In this document: piece by piece, positions 45,150 through 56,312 of the stretch | Layout of the letters: each line of letters begins with the position of its first letter | Numbering within the stretch: position 1 is the stretch's first letter | Notes under the pieces: model-generated | Databases searched by the model: none | Told to the model about the DNA's origin: nothing | The model's input: the letters and a program-made list of their open reading frames with translations, nothing else | Program-made: the position numbers and the translations under genes | DNA from: Phocoena phocoena | Taxonomy: Eukaryota > Chordata > Mammalia > Artiodactyla > Phocoenidae | Assembly (NCBI RefSeq): GCF_963924675.1 | Contig: NC_089220.1 | Location: 113,786,697 to 113,850,696, forward strand | Direction: 5' to 3' | DNA length: 64,000 nt

Positions 45150-46058
45150 GTGAAGAGTATGTTATTTTATATTCTTTTTTTGGTGGTTCATTGTTGGTTA
45201 TAGAGAAGTACAATTGACCTTGACATAGTATCTTGTATCGTGCAACCTCACAGTACCCTGTGACTAATTCTAAGAGTGTTTGGATTTTCTTGGGTTTTCT
45301 ATGTAGATAAACATACCATCTGCAGACAAAGGCAGTCTTGTCTCATCTTTTCCAGTCTTTATATTTCTTATTTCCTTTCTCTGTGTTACTGCACTGGCCA
45401 GGACATCCATAAAGAAAGAGCAGCAGTAATTTGGGCATCTCTGTCTTCTCCCAGATGCTAAAAGGAATATGTCTTACTTTTCTCCTTTGAGAGTGATGTT
45501 TTCTGTGGGTAGGTTTTGGTAGATTGCCATTTTCAGGTTTAGGAAGCACCCTTCTACTTCTAAGTTTTTCTGGGAATGCTTTATCTTAAATACGAATTGG
45601 ACTTTAACAAATGCTTTATTTAAATAGCGTCTTTTGAGATGTCCATATGATTTTTATTCTTTAGTACCAATGATGGAATGAATTACGTTGGTATATTTAT
45701 CAGATTGTACCATCCTTACGTTCTGAGATAAAATCACTTGAATATAATTATTACCATTTTAATACACTACTGGATTACATTAGCTAACATTTAATTCAAG
45801 ATTGTGGCATGTTAAAGTAGGGAACATTGGCTTATTGTTTTCTTTTTTTTCACTGTTCTTATCCAGCTTTGGAATCAAAGCTATTCTAATGTCATTAAAT
45901 AAAATAGGAAGCTTTCCTTCTTTTTCTGTACTCAGGAACAACTTGTAAAGTGGGGATTATCTGTTCCTGGAACATTTGATAGAACTTACAAAACCATCTA
46001 GGCCCAGTGCTCTGGGGGAGCAAGGTGAAACATAAGAAGGTTCTTTATTACTATATCA
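45150..46058 (-). mobile_element. Old L1 ORF2 remnant, truncated at the inverted duplication
   Basis: Complement of L1 ORF2: CCATCTGCAGACAAAGGCAG, TCAGATTGTACCATCCTTAC, TGGAACATTTGATAGAACTT, ACAAAACCATCTAGGCCCAG. It stops exactly where the inverted repeat arm starts (46,059) and does not resume to the right, so the rearrangement cut or replaced it. Confidence 0.8.
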
Positions 46059-47149
46059 ATGACCATGAGGGCTGGCAGATGTGAAGAAGCCACCGTGGGT
46101 CCCAGAACCAGCCATCGCCAGTCACAGCGGGCTGGCTATCCTGGGAACCAGAGGAACCAAACTCCTATGAGCTGGGGCTGCAATCGACATATCTCGAATG
46201 AGGAACGTGTACAGAAAGGCTGCTTGAGCAGCTGCATACAGGATGGATTTTATTGGGGATGGGCACAGGGGACATAAATAAACAAAGAGAAGCTTCCAGG
46301 GAGGCTGATGCAACAGTCTAGGTGTGGGATGTGGGGTGGCGTGGGGCCCGGATGAGGAAAAGGCAAGTCTATGAATATCGCAAAGGAATAACTGGGAAGC
46401 CCTGAGCATCTCCTTATGGATCCTATCCTCTAGAGCTGAGCTTCTCAAACTGTCCTCACACACAAGTAAGAAATGATGGTACAACGAGGGAGGTGATAAG
46501 AGTTGAGAAGAAGTGAAAACATGGACATGTGATGGGGAGGATGCCTTCACTTAGGTCAGGGAGGGTGACAATAGCGTGGCCTGAACGACAGGCGTCATCC
46601 CTTGAAGACTATGGAGGGAGCACAGAGGCAGAGGGACATCCGGGGAAGGCCCTCAGGTCCCTCGCACCCTCTGTCTTGAAGCAGGACCTGTAACACTTCC
46701 AGCTCGTTCAGCAGTGCTTGATGTGACGTGTTCAGGTCTCCTCCCCTGTCTGGCCACTCTCCCTGGACGAGGCCCCGTTTGTCACAGTTCCCGCTGAGAC
46801 AGGGCCCGGAGATCTGAAGCCAGTTGTCTAGCTGCAGGCTGACTGGGCAGAGAGAGCTGGTTTAGGACACTTCTATTCATGTAGATGGAGCCTCCATTAG
46901 TTTTCTGGCAGTTCCACAGCATTGTTTATTCATATCGAGCCAACCTGGTGACAGACTGGACATACAGGCTGACAGAGTGAGAAAAGTCAGGGTATTTCAA
47001 GGGTTTGGGGCAGGAAAACAGTAAGTTAGACACGTAACCAAACCCCATGATAACTGTTTTGGTTTAGGCTCACTCCACCGGATTATAAAAGTGACTTGTT
47101 TATCTTTCCATCTCAAGTTCCTAGAACAGTCTCCAGGTCTCTGTGGGCA
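46059..47149 (+). repeat. Large inverted repeat, left arm (1,091 bp)
   Basis: This arm is the reverse complement of 47,711-48,801. Both arms have the same length and no indel was noticed. Mismatches I saw are at the outer end (four A/G differences within about 45 bp), one near 46,238 and one near 47,119. The minus-strand frame at 46122-46550 in this arm is also in the right arm, where one base change creates an early stop. No known gene or repeat was recognised in the body of the arm. Confidence 0.97.
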
Positions 47150-47461
47150 TACCGTGGAGATATAGTGGGATTAGTCCACAACCACGGAAATAAAGTAAAT
47201 ATCACAATAAAGCGAGTCACACGAATGTTTTGGTTTCCCAGCACATATAAAAGTTACATTTACACTGTACTGTAGTCTATTACGTGTGCAATAACATTAT
47301 GTTTTTTAAAAAAATTCGTGATTGCTAAAATATGCAAATCATCACCTGACAACACAGGGTTGCCACAACCTTCAATTTGTAAAATAAGTAAATAAACAAG
47401 CGAGCAAGCCGTATCTGCGAAGCAAAGTAAAGCAAAGTGCAATAAAACGAGGTCTGCCTGT
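47145..47461. mobile_element. Tigger1-type DNA transposon remnant (internally deleted)
   Basis: The left end reads GGGCATACCGTGGAGATATA and continues AATATCACAATAAAGCGAGT, GTTTTGGTTTCCCAGCACAT. The right end reads AATAAAACGAGGTCTGCCTG followed by TA. This is the mariner/Tigger family with most of the transposase part missing. The first bases of the left terminus are replaced by the junction with the left arm. Confidence 0.9.
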
Positions 47462-47710
47462 ATTGAGAGTATAAATGATCCTGATGTCCTTGATTATAAA
47501 TGAATTTGATGACTGTACTTCTCAGATGAGAAAACTGAGAAAAAGAGATGTCCCCTGATGTCCGTGCACATTTGGGATGTCTCTACTTTGACTCACAGCC
47601 GCTGCTTGTCCTACTGAGGCATCAGACAGGCTTCCCTGGGAAACAAGAATGGGGCTGGCAGTGAGGGAAATAGGGTTAGTCATCCAGTGGTTCAACTAAT
47701 ATTTATGGGG
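47462..47710. other. Unique part of the spacer between the arms
   Basis: Starts after the TA target of the Tigger remnant. Near its right end GTGGTTCAACTAATATTTAT then GGGGTGCCCAC looks like the complement of an L2 3' end or a MIR and continues into the right arm with TTCTAGGCACTTGAG. The right arm therefore appears to be the original copy. Confidence 0.6.
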
Positions 47711-48801
47711 TGCCCACAGAGACCTGGAGACTGTTCTAGGCACTTGAGATGGAAAGATAAACAAGTCACTTTTATAATCCGGTGGAGTGAGCCTAAACCA
47801 AAACAGTTATCATGGGGTTTGGTTACGTGTCTAACTTACTGTTTTCCTGCCCCAAACCCTTGAAATACCCTGACTTTTCTCACTCTGTCAGCCTGTATGT
47901 CCAGTCTGTCACCAGGTTGGCTCGATATGAATAAACAATGCTGTGGAACTGCCAGAAAACTAATGGAGGCTCCATCTACATGAATAGAAGTGTCCTAAAC
48001 CAGCTCTCTCTGCCCAGTCAGCCTGCAGCTAGACAACTGGCTTCAGATCTCCGGGCCCTGTCTCAGCGGGAACTGTGACAAACGGGGCCTCGTCCAGGGA
48101 GAGTGGCCAGACAGGGGAGGAGACCTGAACACGTCACATCAAGCACTGCTGAACGAGCTGGAAGTGTTACAGGTCCTGCTTCAAGACAGAGGGTGCGAGG
48201 GACCTGAGGGCCTTCCCCGGATGTCCCTCTGCCTCTGTGCTCCCTCCATAGTCTTCAAGGGATGACGCCTGTCGTTCAGGCCACGCTATTGTCACCCTCC
48301 CTGACCTAAGTGAAGGCATCCTCCCCATCACATGTCCATGTTTTCACTTCTTCTCAACTCTTATCACCTCCCTCGTTGTACCATCATTTCTTACTTGTGT
48401 GTGAGGACAGTTTGAGAAGCTCAGCTCTAGAGGATAGGATCCATAAGGAGATGCTCAGGGCTTCCCAGTTATTCCTTTGCGATATTCATAGACTTGCCTT
48501 TTCCTCATCCGGGCCCCACGCCACCCCACATCCCACACCTAGACTGTTGCATCAGCCTCCCTGGAAGCTTCTCTTTGTTTATTTATGTCCCCTGTGCCCA
48601 TCCCCAATAAAATCCATCCTGTAGGCAGCTGCTCAAGCAGCCTTTCTGTACACGTTCCTCATTCGAGATATGTCGATTGCAGCCCCAGCTCATAGGAGTT
48701 TGGTTCCTCTGGTTCCCAGGATAGCCAGCCCGCTGTGACTGGCGATGGCTGGTTCTGGGACCCACGGTGGCCCCTTCACACCCGCCAGCCCTCATGGTCA
48801 T
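47711..48801 (-). repeat. Large inverted repeat, right arm (1,091 bp)
   Basis: Reverse complement of 46,059-47,149. The frame at 48310-48624 corresponds to the left-arm frame but ends after 104 codons. The arm flows smoothly into the spacer on its left side through an old repeat, which suggests that this is the parental copy. Confidence 0.97.
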
Positions 48802-49624
48802 GCCCACTCTGTGCTCCGAGAGGGCCCCTCATCCCTCTTAGCCAGCTTTCCTTCTTCTGCCTCAAGTTGAAATCGCTCAATAAAAAGGGAAACAGTTTCC
48901 AAGCATGAAGCTTATGTCCATGTAAGCTGGCTCTCGAGCACTTTCTTTTTTTCTTAAAAGTTGTTCCTATCTAACCACGTTCTAAAATTCCCCCAATAAA
49001 AAAGAAAACAAACAGACAAAAAAAAAAAAAACCCTCCTTTAATCAATGCTTGCTTAAGTAGTGCTTCAGACAAGCACTTCTTAGGCGAATGGATGCAAGG
49101 ATTTTCCAGGGAGGGGCGGGGAGATATGAAATTGGCACAGAGCTCTGTTCTGTCTCCTTTGATCTTTAATTCGAGCCATTCCAGGCAGAGCTCAGTACAC
49201 TCTGAAAACACACTTTGTGATTAAAAAATGGGCGGTACACCAGCCGAAACATTTGTTTATATTTTACCTCCAATTTCAGCGTTCTTGTTTCTTGTCATGC
49301 TTTCCTTGAGAATTTTCTTCATGTAATTAAAGAGGTGTGAGCACTCTGAGCATGACTGTGAATAGGATACAAAGTGCAGCTTCCTCCCCTGAAGACAGCA
49401 GGGTTTCTCCCCACCTTCTCAGGCACAACGTCCGTAAGGATATGGCAAAAACAACCTTCGCTGTAACGTTTCCAGAACGGTAATAACAGGCAGGCTGTCC
49501 AGGAAAGAAGGAGCCTCACAAAGACTGAGGCCTTCCAAAGAGGGCCTCTCACAGCCCCGGGGAGCCCCTCACAGGTGCGAGGGTGTTTGAATGCACCAGT
49601 GTGTGTCTCTAGTTCCGTTAGAGA
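48802..49624. other. Unassigned non-coding sequence
   Basis: An A-rich stretch occurs at 49,000-49,032. No family was recognised. Confidence 0.4.
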
Positions 49625-49823
49625 GGGGTTTCTCAGCAGTGGCACTATTCACATTTTGGACCAACAATTATGGCTGTGGGGCTGTCCTGTGCATTGTAGG
49701 ATGTCTAGCAGCATCCCTGGCCTCCACCGATTGTACAATCAAAAATGTCTCCAGACATTTCTAAATGTTCCCTGAGGAAAGAAAAAACCGCCCCACAACC
49801 CCCATTTGAGAACTGCTGCTTTG
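49625..49823 (-). mobile_element. MER5A (hAT-Charlie) remnant
   Basis: Reads GGTTTCTCAGCAGTGGCACT, then GGGGCTGTCCTGTGCATTGT, AGGATGTCTAGCAGCATCCC, AAAATGTCTCCAGACATTTC, ending TTTGAGAACTGCTG. Termini and order fit MER5A in reverse. Confidence 0.9.
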
Positions 49824-50679
49824 GATGGACTTGGAAAGGGATCCTTCTAAGAGGCAGCGTTTATGGGACCCAGAGTAGTGAGTCACCTGAGACACTTCAA
49901 CAAATGACCATGGCTAGGCCCATGCCAGACCAAGTCAGAGTCTTGGGGGAAAGACCCAGGCATCAATGGCTTTAAAAGGCCCCCAAGTGATTCTAGTATA
50001 CACTCAGTGTTGAGAAAGAGAGAACTTTGAAAAGAGGGACTATTTCATGACCTCCATCAAAGGCCTAAGAAGAAGACATGGACCTTAGAACATCACCATT
50101 TCATTAATAACTGGAGTCAGAAAGGAAAGACCAAGAAGGACAAATGACCAGCTTAAGCTCTTGTGTTTGCTCTTTTTTCTTCCTTAGTGGTTAGAAGAAC
50201 CTTGAAATGAAGAAGCCCTGTGCTGGGAAGGGTCAGGGAGACCCAGTTACACCTCACAGCCAGGCTGTGAGAGAGGAGGAATCCTAAAGGATTGGAGATA
50301 CTGATCAACCTATCTTGGAGAGACTAAAAAGAAAAGTCAGCTGAGCCTCTGAGGCCTCAGGGAAAAGGGAAAGAGGGAGAGACAGACCAGGAGGGGAAGC
50401 AGCCCTGAGGCTTAGAAGTCATTCCTTCTTGGCCACTTGGTTCCAATTAACCGAGGGTTAGGAAATGGCTTCAGCAGTGTTGGCTTAGGGGTCTTGTGAT
50501 GTTCCTCCATTTTCCTCTGTGGTAACATAAGTCCTGTATTAAAGGGATAAGAAAAACAGTGGGATGCTTTAGTGTCAGACTTCCGGGTTTCAGTTCAGGA
50601 TGCTACCATCCCATCTCATATCCTAAGCTAGAAATCCTCCTGTCGTTTTGCACTCAGATTTCTACTACGGCAGAGAGAT
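49824..50679. other. Mostly unassigned; possible hAT/MER piece at about 49,870-50,010
   Basis: GTCACCTGAGACACTTCAAC and GGCCCCCAAGTGATTCTAGT resemble hAT-Charlie type MER wording. The rest is purine-rich and unassigned. Confidence 0.4.
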
Positions 50680-50890
50680 TAAGAGCATGGACTAGAGTTG
50701 TGTTCAGTTCTTGAGTCCATGTCTTACTAGTGGAGAGATCTTAGAGAAGTAGGCTGCTTGACCTACCTGGGCCTCAGTTTTCCATCTGTAAAATGGGGAT
50801 AATCATCATGCCTGTCTCATAAAGCTGGTAGAATTGAATGAGATAATCCATGAAAAGCATTAAGTACGGTGCTCGCTAAATACTAGCTGC
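50680..50890 (-). mobile_element. MIR remnant
   Basis: Very clear complement of MIR: CTGGGCCTCAGTTTTCCATC, TGTAAAATGGGGATAATCAT, GAATTGAATGAGATAATCCA, AAGTACGGTGCTCGCTAAAT. Confidence 0.9.
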
Positions 50891-52219
50891 TATCACTATT
50901 TATTCTTTGGCCACAACATCCAGTGGGTCAAGAAGTTCTGTTACCTGTTCCATGGAAATGTCTTTTGAAAATATGGCCCCCAGCTTCCCATCTTTGTTGG
51001 TATTACCTGAGTTCTGTGTCACCAGTCACACCCCCTGTAAGTCTACCTTGCTCTGTCATGAAGCTGACATCTCTCCAGGTGTTACTAGGGTCATGTGACT
51101 CCTGATTAAAATTTCCAGAGGTTCTCTGGAACCAACAGCGTGAAATCCAGAAGCCATATGGCCAGAATCTACTTCTTTGGACCCCCTGTGGTCTCCCAGT
51201 GTGTCAGAATTGTTAGTTTCGGTTCCCACCACCAGAGAGCCTGGACTGGCTTACTTTGCTTGGGTTTTAAAGGTCTGTATGTTTTCAAGTCACTCTAAGC
51301 ATTGGTCGAATGAACTCCCCATCCACAGTTTATATGTCTTGGACTGAAGTGTTGCACGCTTTTTTCCTGTTATGTTTTAGATATAAAGTTTTGTTTTCCC
51401 AGCAAGTGCTGTCAGTGATTTGGAAATATTGCCTGGTCCTGGTTAATTTCTTTCCTGCATCTCATGTAGGGTCTTGTTTACTTACATTAATAAAAAGACT
51501 GTACAAACAGCTTACATGTGAAATTTTCTCCTGGGGGCACAGAGGCCAATGATAGGGGCTAATTCATGAGTGAGGAGAAGTTGAACTCTAGATCCTTTCA
51601 GCTCTTGTCTGACCTATTGCTGCAACAAATCTCCTAATTACTACGACACACCTTGTCTAAGGCGGTTATTTTATTACAGGTCTCCCCAGTTTGGCACCTT
51701 AGCTAACAATTTGTCCCTTTTTTCGGGGATCAAGATGAGACAGGAAAGAAAAGAGTTCCTAAAGGAAAAAAGCCACTAAAAGACAAACTGCTCCAAAATC
51801 AAACTCTTTGGAATTCCTAGGCATTGGTTGACGCTCAACAGGAAAATCGCTTCCAGGAATGTTTTGTCACATTACCCCCAAATTTAGATTCTTCAGATTC
51901 TTATTCTAAGTCAGCCTCCATCTATTAGGTGTACAAATAAGCATCCCCACTTGTGAGAATGACCCACTGCGTGAAGACAGGGGTAACTGGGGAAAGATGG
52001 TGACTTGAAATCAAGAGCAGTATTTCTCTTGAAGGGATAAATTTTGATTCCTTGAACATGCAGCTCCCCTGGGTATTGGTATAGATTATTAATATGCCCT
52101 CCTATTAGTTCTTTTTCCTGCTGGGTTATAATTATCAATGATGTTATAATTATCAATGATCAATGATTGTGAACCTCTTTGTCTATTTCCCTCCACTAGA
52201 CTGGGAAGCAAATGACCAG
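50891..52219. other. Unassigned non-coding sequence
   Basis: No recognised family. Contains the small tandem duplication at 52,125-52,160. Confidence 0.4.
52125..52160. repeat. 18-bp perfect tandem duplication
   Basis: GTTATAATTATCAATGAT occurs twice in direct succession, followed by a further CAATGAT. Confidence 0.95.
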
Positions 52220-52224
52220 AAAGG

Positions 52225-52470
52225 AAAGTCAGCATAGCACAAGGGGTAAGGGCATGAGATCTGACAATGGAAAGCCTATTCTAGTCCTAATTCTGTTGCT
52301 TACTGGCTCCCTAGCTTGGGGAAAGTTATCTGATTGCCCTCCCACTCAAAATTCAGTTTTGTCGTCTGTCAAATGAAATAATAATAGTAGCCACTTCACT
52401 GGGTTCTTCTGAGGGATATGTGGGATCATACAAGTAGAGCACCTGGCAGAGTGCTCGGTATACCCAGCCC
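52225..52470 (-). mobile_element. MIR remnant
   Basis: Complement-of-MIR: AGTTTTGTCGTCTGTCAAAT, AATAATAATAGTAGCCACTT, GGATCATACAAGTAGAGCAC, CTGGCAGAGTGCTCGG. Confidence 0.8.
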
Positions 52471-52891
52471 GTGTCAGTTGCTGCAGTGACAAGGAGGAGG
52501 GTTTTTATAAGTTCCTTGAGAACACGGAGAGTTCTGTGTGCATCGCCAGCTTCTAGATCTGCATCTGGAAATGAAAGTGTCTGAAATGAATGAATGAATG
52601 TCATACTCACATGTTCAGGTCTCTGCTGTCTTCAGTATAAGTATCTAGGGAAGCGTGAGCACATCCACAACCCAATGACACACCCGGTACTTTGGCCACA
52701 GCTGGACAAGTGACATTTTTAAATCCTTATGTGATTTGGGAGAAGGAGTCTCCCCCAGGGTAATCAGTCACATGGCAGATGTGGACAGAGAAGAATTGTA
52801 GCTTGGGGACTAACTGATTGAGGAGATGGGAGGAGCAAGTTAGAGATAGGTTGATCAGAAATGAGAGGAAAAAACTGGCCTCAGAGGTGAA
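52471..52891. other. Unassigned non-coding sequence
   Basis: Nothing recognised apart from a short (GAAT)n-like run near 52,585. Confidence 0.4.
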
Positions 52892-52905
52892 GGGAAGAGT
52901 TTCTT

Positions 52906-53099
52906 TTTTCTTTTTTTTTTTTTGCGGTACGCAGGCCTCTCCCGTTGCGGAGCACAGGCTCCGGACGCGCAGGCTCAGCGGCCATGGCTCACGGGCCCAG
53001 CCGCTCCGCGGCATGTGGGATCCTCCCGGACCGGGGCACGAACCCGTATCGCCTGCATCGGCAGGCGGACTCTCAACCACTGCACCACCAGGGAAGCCC
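52906..53099 (-). mobile_element. CHR-type SINE with 16-bp internal deletion
   Basis: Reverse copy, perfect 14-bp duplication GGGAAGAGTTTCTT at 52892-52905 and 53100-53113. Compared with the other reverse copies, 16 bp between two GGCCTCTC repeats are missing, leaving one copy of the repeat (near 52,935). Confidence 0.96.
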
Positions 53100-53113
53100 G
53101 GGAAGAGTTTCTT

Positions 53114-54144
53114 GAAGGCAGCGATGCTCCTCTGTGCCCAGGCTGGCAGCAAGGTCAAAGGGAAGCCCAGTCCACGTAAACTGTACTAACACTCATTTGG
53201 GCACCCAGTTTTGTTACAGTTGCATGACCCCACAATTTCATTGTTCTCTTCTGATTAGCAGTGAAGAGCCTTTCCACACTGCCACAAATGGAAGCTATTC
53301 TAATGGCTCTCAGCTGGGCTGTGGTTTTGCTCGCCATTGTTTGCACACAAAAGCCTGATCCCATTAAGATGGTCAGATATTTCCTGCCATAGCATGGCCT
53401 CCTGCTCACAAACACTTGATGCTATTTAAAGCCTCTTCTCTGCAAATATGCTTTGGTCACATTTGTGTAGTGCCCATTAATTAAGGCCAGATTTGAAGCT
53501 CTCACAGCTGTCACTTCTATTAACTGGCTTCAGGGAATGTAGGACTTCATTTTTCCAGGAGATAATTTGGACATCAGAGAAAAGCCAAGAAATCCTCGAA
53601 TCCCTGTGGCACTTACCTTAACTTCCAGGCTTCTAATGAAAAAGCTTCTTAGACAAAAAGGGACACAAAGACCCTTTCACAGAAACCATCAACACTCCTT
53701 GCCAAGTGGGAGATTTATTGGGTGGGAACACACACACACACACACACACACAGGCTTTATTTGAGGCACCCTGGAAAATGAAAAGCTATCTGGGAAAAGT
53801 AATCATGTGAGAAGATGGTCTTGAAGATAGCAGTTGGGTTTTCTGTGAAAGTAAAAATGGACCAATTGACAACTGTGAGTCTGCTGGAAGGCTGAAAGAA
53901 TGGTCTATTTTCTCCTATATCTATCTTTCTCTAAAGGAAACACATCGTGGATTGGTTGGAACACATGATCTTCTGGTTACCAAATGCTTTAATTAACAGG
54001 GAGTCGAAAACATATTGTACAAAGATTGCCAATTATCAAAGAAAGAAAATACTATTCTTTCCCAGCAGCATGATTTGGAACAGGAACATGGTGGCAGAGG
54101 TGATACTAAAAAAAAAAAAAAAATCACATAATAAAAAGGGAGTT
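53114..54144. other. Unassigned; (AC)n tract at 53,728-53,752
   Basis: The AC-dinucleotide tract has about 12 units. Otherwise nothing recognised. An A-tract lies at about 54,109-54,123. Confidence 0.5.
53728..53752. repeat. (AC)n microsatellite
   Basis: Uninterrupted AC units, probably polymorphic. Confidence 0.97.
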
Positions 54145-54360
54145 TATGTTTATTAGGTCCTTAGTCTGTGGCACTTTCAATGTATGCATTTTCATGAATT
54201 ATCTCATTTGACTCTTGAAAACCTATGAGGTAGGCACTATGATGCGTCCATTTCATAGATGAGGAAATTACAGATTCGCAAGCTTAAGAAACTTACCAAG
54301 GTCATCCAGCTGGGAAATGGCAGAGTCAGAACTCAGATCTCAGTGAGGTCTGTCTGTCTG
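54145..54360 (+). mobile_element. MIR remnant
   Basis: ATGAATTATCTCATTTGACT, AACCTATGAGGTAGGCACTA, CATAGATGAGGAAATTACAG, AAGGTCATCCAGCTGGGAAA in MIR order. Confidence 0.85.
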
Positions 54361-54399
54361 TCCTGAAGCTCTTGCTCATCGCCTTCTGTTATCCTGGTT

Positions 54400-54559
54400 C
54401 AATGGAAAGTACGTGGGCTTTGGAGGCAGACCAGAGTTTTGTCCAGGTCTGTCATGTGATCATCAACAAATTGATTAACTTTTCTGAAACTGTCCTTCAA
54501 CTCAAGTAAAATGGGAAAAAAATAATAGCTGCCTCATAGTTAGTATAAAAATTAAATGA
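54400..54559 (-). mobile_element. MIR remnant, interrupted by SINE
   Basis: Complement-of-MIR: AGTACGTGGGCTTTGGAGGC, then AACTCAAGTAAAATGGG, AATAATAGCTGCCTCATAGT. A short tail may continue after the SINE (54,780-54,805). Confidence 0.7.
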
Positions 54560-54764
54560 GGGCTTCCCTGGTGGCGCAGTGGTTGAGAGTCCGCCTGCCA
54601 ATGCAGTGGACACGGGTTTGTGCCCCGGTCCGGGAGGATCCCGCGTGCTGCGGAGCGGCTAGGCCCGTGAGCCATGGCCGCTGAGCCTGCGCGTCCGGAG
54701 CCTGTGCTCCGCAACGGGAGAGGCCACAACAGTGAGAGGCCCTAGTACCACAAAAAAAAAAAAA
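54560..54764 (+). mobile_element. CHR-type tRNA-derived SINE
   Basis: Full-length forward SINE with an A-tail that grades into AATTAATTAAATT. Imperfect duplication ATTAAATGAG before and ATTAAATAAG after. Confidence 0.95.
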
Positions 54765-54805
54765 ATTAATTAAATTAAATAAGGATAAATAAAGTACAGA
54801 GATAG

Positions 54806-55299
54806 TCAACAGATGTCAGTACCTCCTCCTCTTCCTCCATTTTATTTCATTCCAGTTATTTCTTATTTCCATCCCTGGACTGAAGCTCCCACCATCTTCT
54901 GCTACATTGTCCCTGCATTCCTGGCTTCTTGGCTCTCTATCATGGGTGGGGACCAGCACAAAGAAATCTTTCTTTGCTTAGCTCTTCCTAGCAATCCTGC
55001 AGCTGTGCCTTCAACCCCCCTGACCCCCGCCGGTCCCCCAGGAATCACAGGCTCCCCCCTCTCTCCTCAATTCCCATGACATCCCGGAACCACAGGAGGA
55101 CCTGTGAGGTGAGAGACCTGCAAGTTTGATTACTAGCCCAGCATTCCCTTCTATTCAGGAATTTCTCACATTTAAGCAGGTTCCTAAGAGCTTTGAATGA
55201 CATCTGTTTTCACCCTCAAAACTGCTTTCTAGATTCAGATTTTATTTCTTCGAGAAACTTGGGCATTCCTGCCTTAGTATGGTTTCTGAATTTCCTGGA
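54806..55299. other. Unassigned non-coding sequence
   Basis: Nothing recognised. Confidence 0.4.
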
Positions 55300-55395
55300 T
55301 GAGTAAAAAAAGAGTAAAAAAAAAGAAAAGAAAAGAGAAAGAAAAAAAAGAGAAAGAAAAAAGAAAAAAAGAGTAAAAAAAGAGAAAAGACAGTA
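55300..55395. repeat. Purine-only (A/G) low-complexity tract
   Basis: Almost pure A and G, made of AAAAG, AAAGAG and AGTAAAAAAAG units. The two AGTAAAA-flanked ends suggest local duplication. Confidence 0.9.
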
Positions 55396-55730
55396 ATTAG
55401 CAGAATGCTTTTCAAATATAATCCATGGACTTTAGCAGGAAAACACAGACACCTAAAGAACTCATTAAGATTGTGGTCTTTTGCATTAGGAATTCAGGTG
55501 AGAATGAGTAGATGAATTTATTGATAGCAACAGAATAAATAGAAAATTCTCTTGAGAGAACACCCACTGTTAGGAGGTAGTAGGGAATCAGTGATCAGTG
55601 CTAGTTTCAAGTCTGATTAACTCTTTTTAAGCATTGTTTACAGATCTTTAACTTCTTGTTTACTTTCAGAACACCTGTTTTTGAAGTTTTAGATGAAAAC
55701 TAAAGTTCCTTTACTAACAAATTCTTTAAA
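55396..55730. other. Unassigned non-coding sequence
   Basis: Nothing recognised. Confidence 0.4.
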
Positions 55731-55743
55731 AGACTGGCTTTCA

Positions 55744-56299
55744 CAGTATGGAGAACAGTATGGAGGTTCCTTAAAAAACTAAAAATAGAATTACCATATG
55801 ACCCAGCAATCCCTCTACTGGGCATATACCCAGAGAAAACCACAATTCAAAAAGACACATGCACCCCAATGTTCATTGCAGCACTATTTACAATAGCCAG
55901 GTCATGGAAACAACCTAAATGCCCATCGATAGATGAATGGATAAAGAAGATGTGGTACATATATACAGTGGAATATTACTCAGCCATAAAAAGGAACGAA
56001 ATTGGGTCATTTGTTGAGACGTGGATGGATCTAGAGACTGTCATACAGAGTGAAGTAAGTCAGAAAGAGAAAAAAAAATATCGTATATTAACGCACGTAT
56101 GTGGAACCTAGAAAAATGGTACAGATGAACCGGTTTGCAGGGCAGAAGTTGAGACACAGATGTAGAGAACAAACGTATGGACACCAAGGTGGGGAAAGCC
56201 ATGGGGGTTGGAGATGGTGGTGTGATGAATTGGGCGATTGGGATTGACATGTATACACTGATGTGTATAAAATTGATGACTAATAAAAAAGAAAAAGAG
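55744..56299 (+). mobile_element. 5'-truncated L1 insertion (ORF2 end plus 3' UTR)
   Basis: Starts inside ORF2 (GAACAGTATGGAGGTTCCTT). An 80-codon frame at 55869-56111 reads FIAALFTIARSWKQPKCPSI and IYTVEYYSAIKRNEIG, the ORF2 C-terminus, through to the normal stop. It continues into the 3' UTR. Target duplication AGACTGGCTTTCA (55731-55743) and AGATTGGCTTTCA (56300-56312), one mismatch. Well preserved and probably young. Confidence 0.95.
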
Positions 56300-56312
56300 A
56301 GATTGGCTTTCA

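Noticed and set aside
46122..46550. 142-codon minus frame in the left inverted arm as a gene
   Set aside because: The copy in the right arm is cut to 104 codons by one base change, and I see no known domain. The sharing is explained by the duplication.
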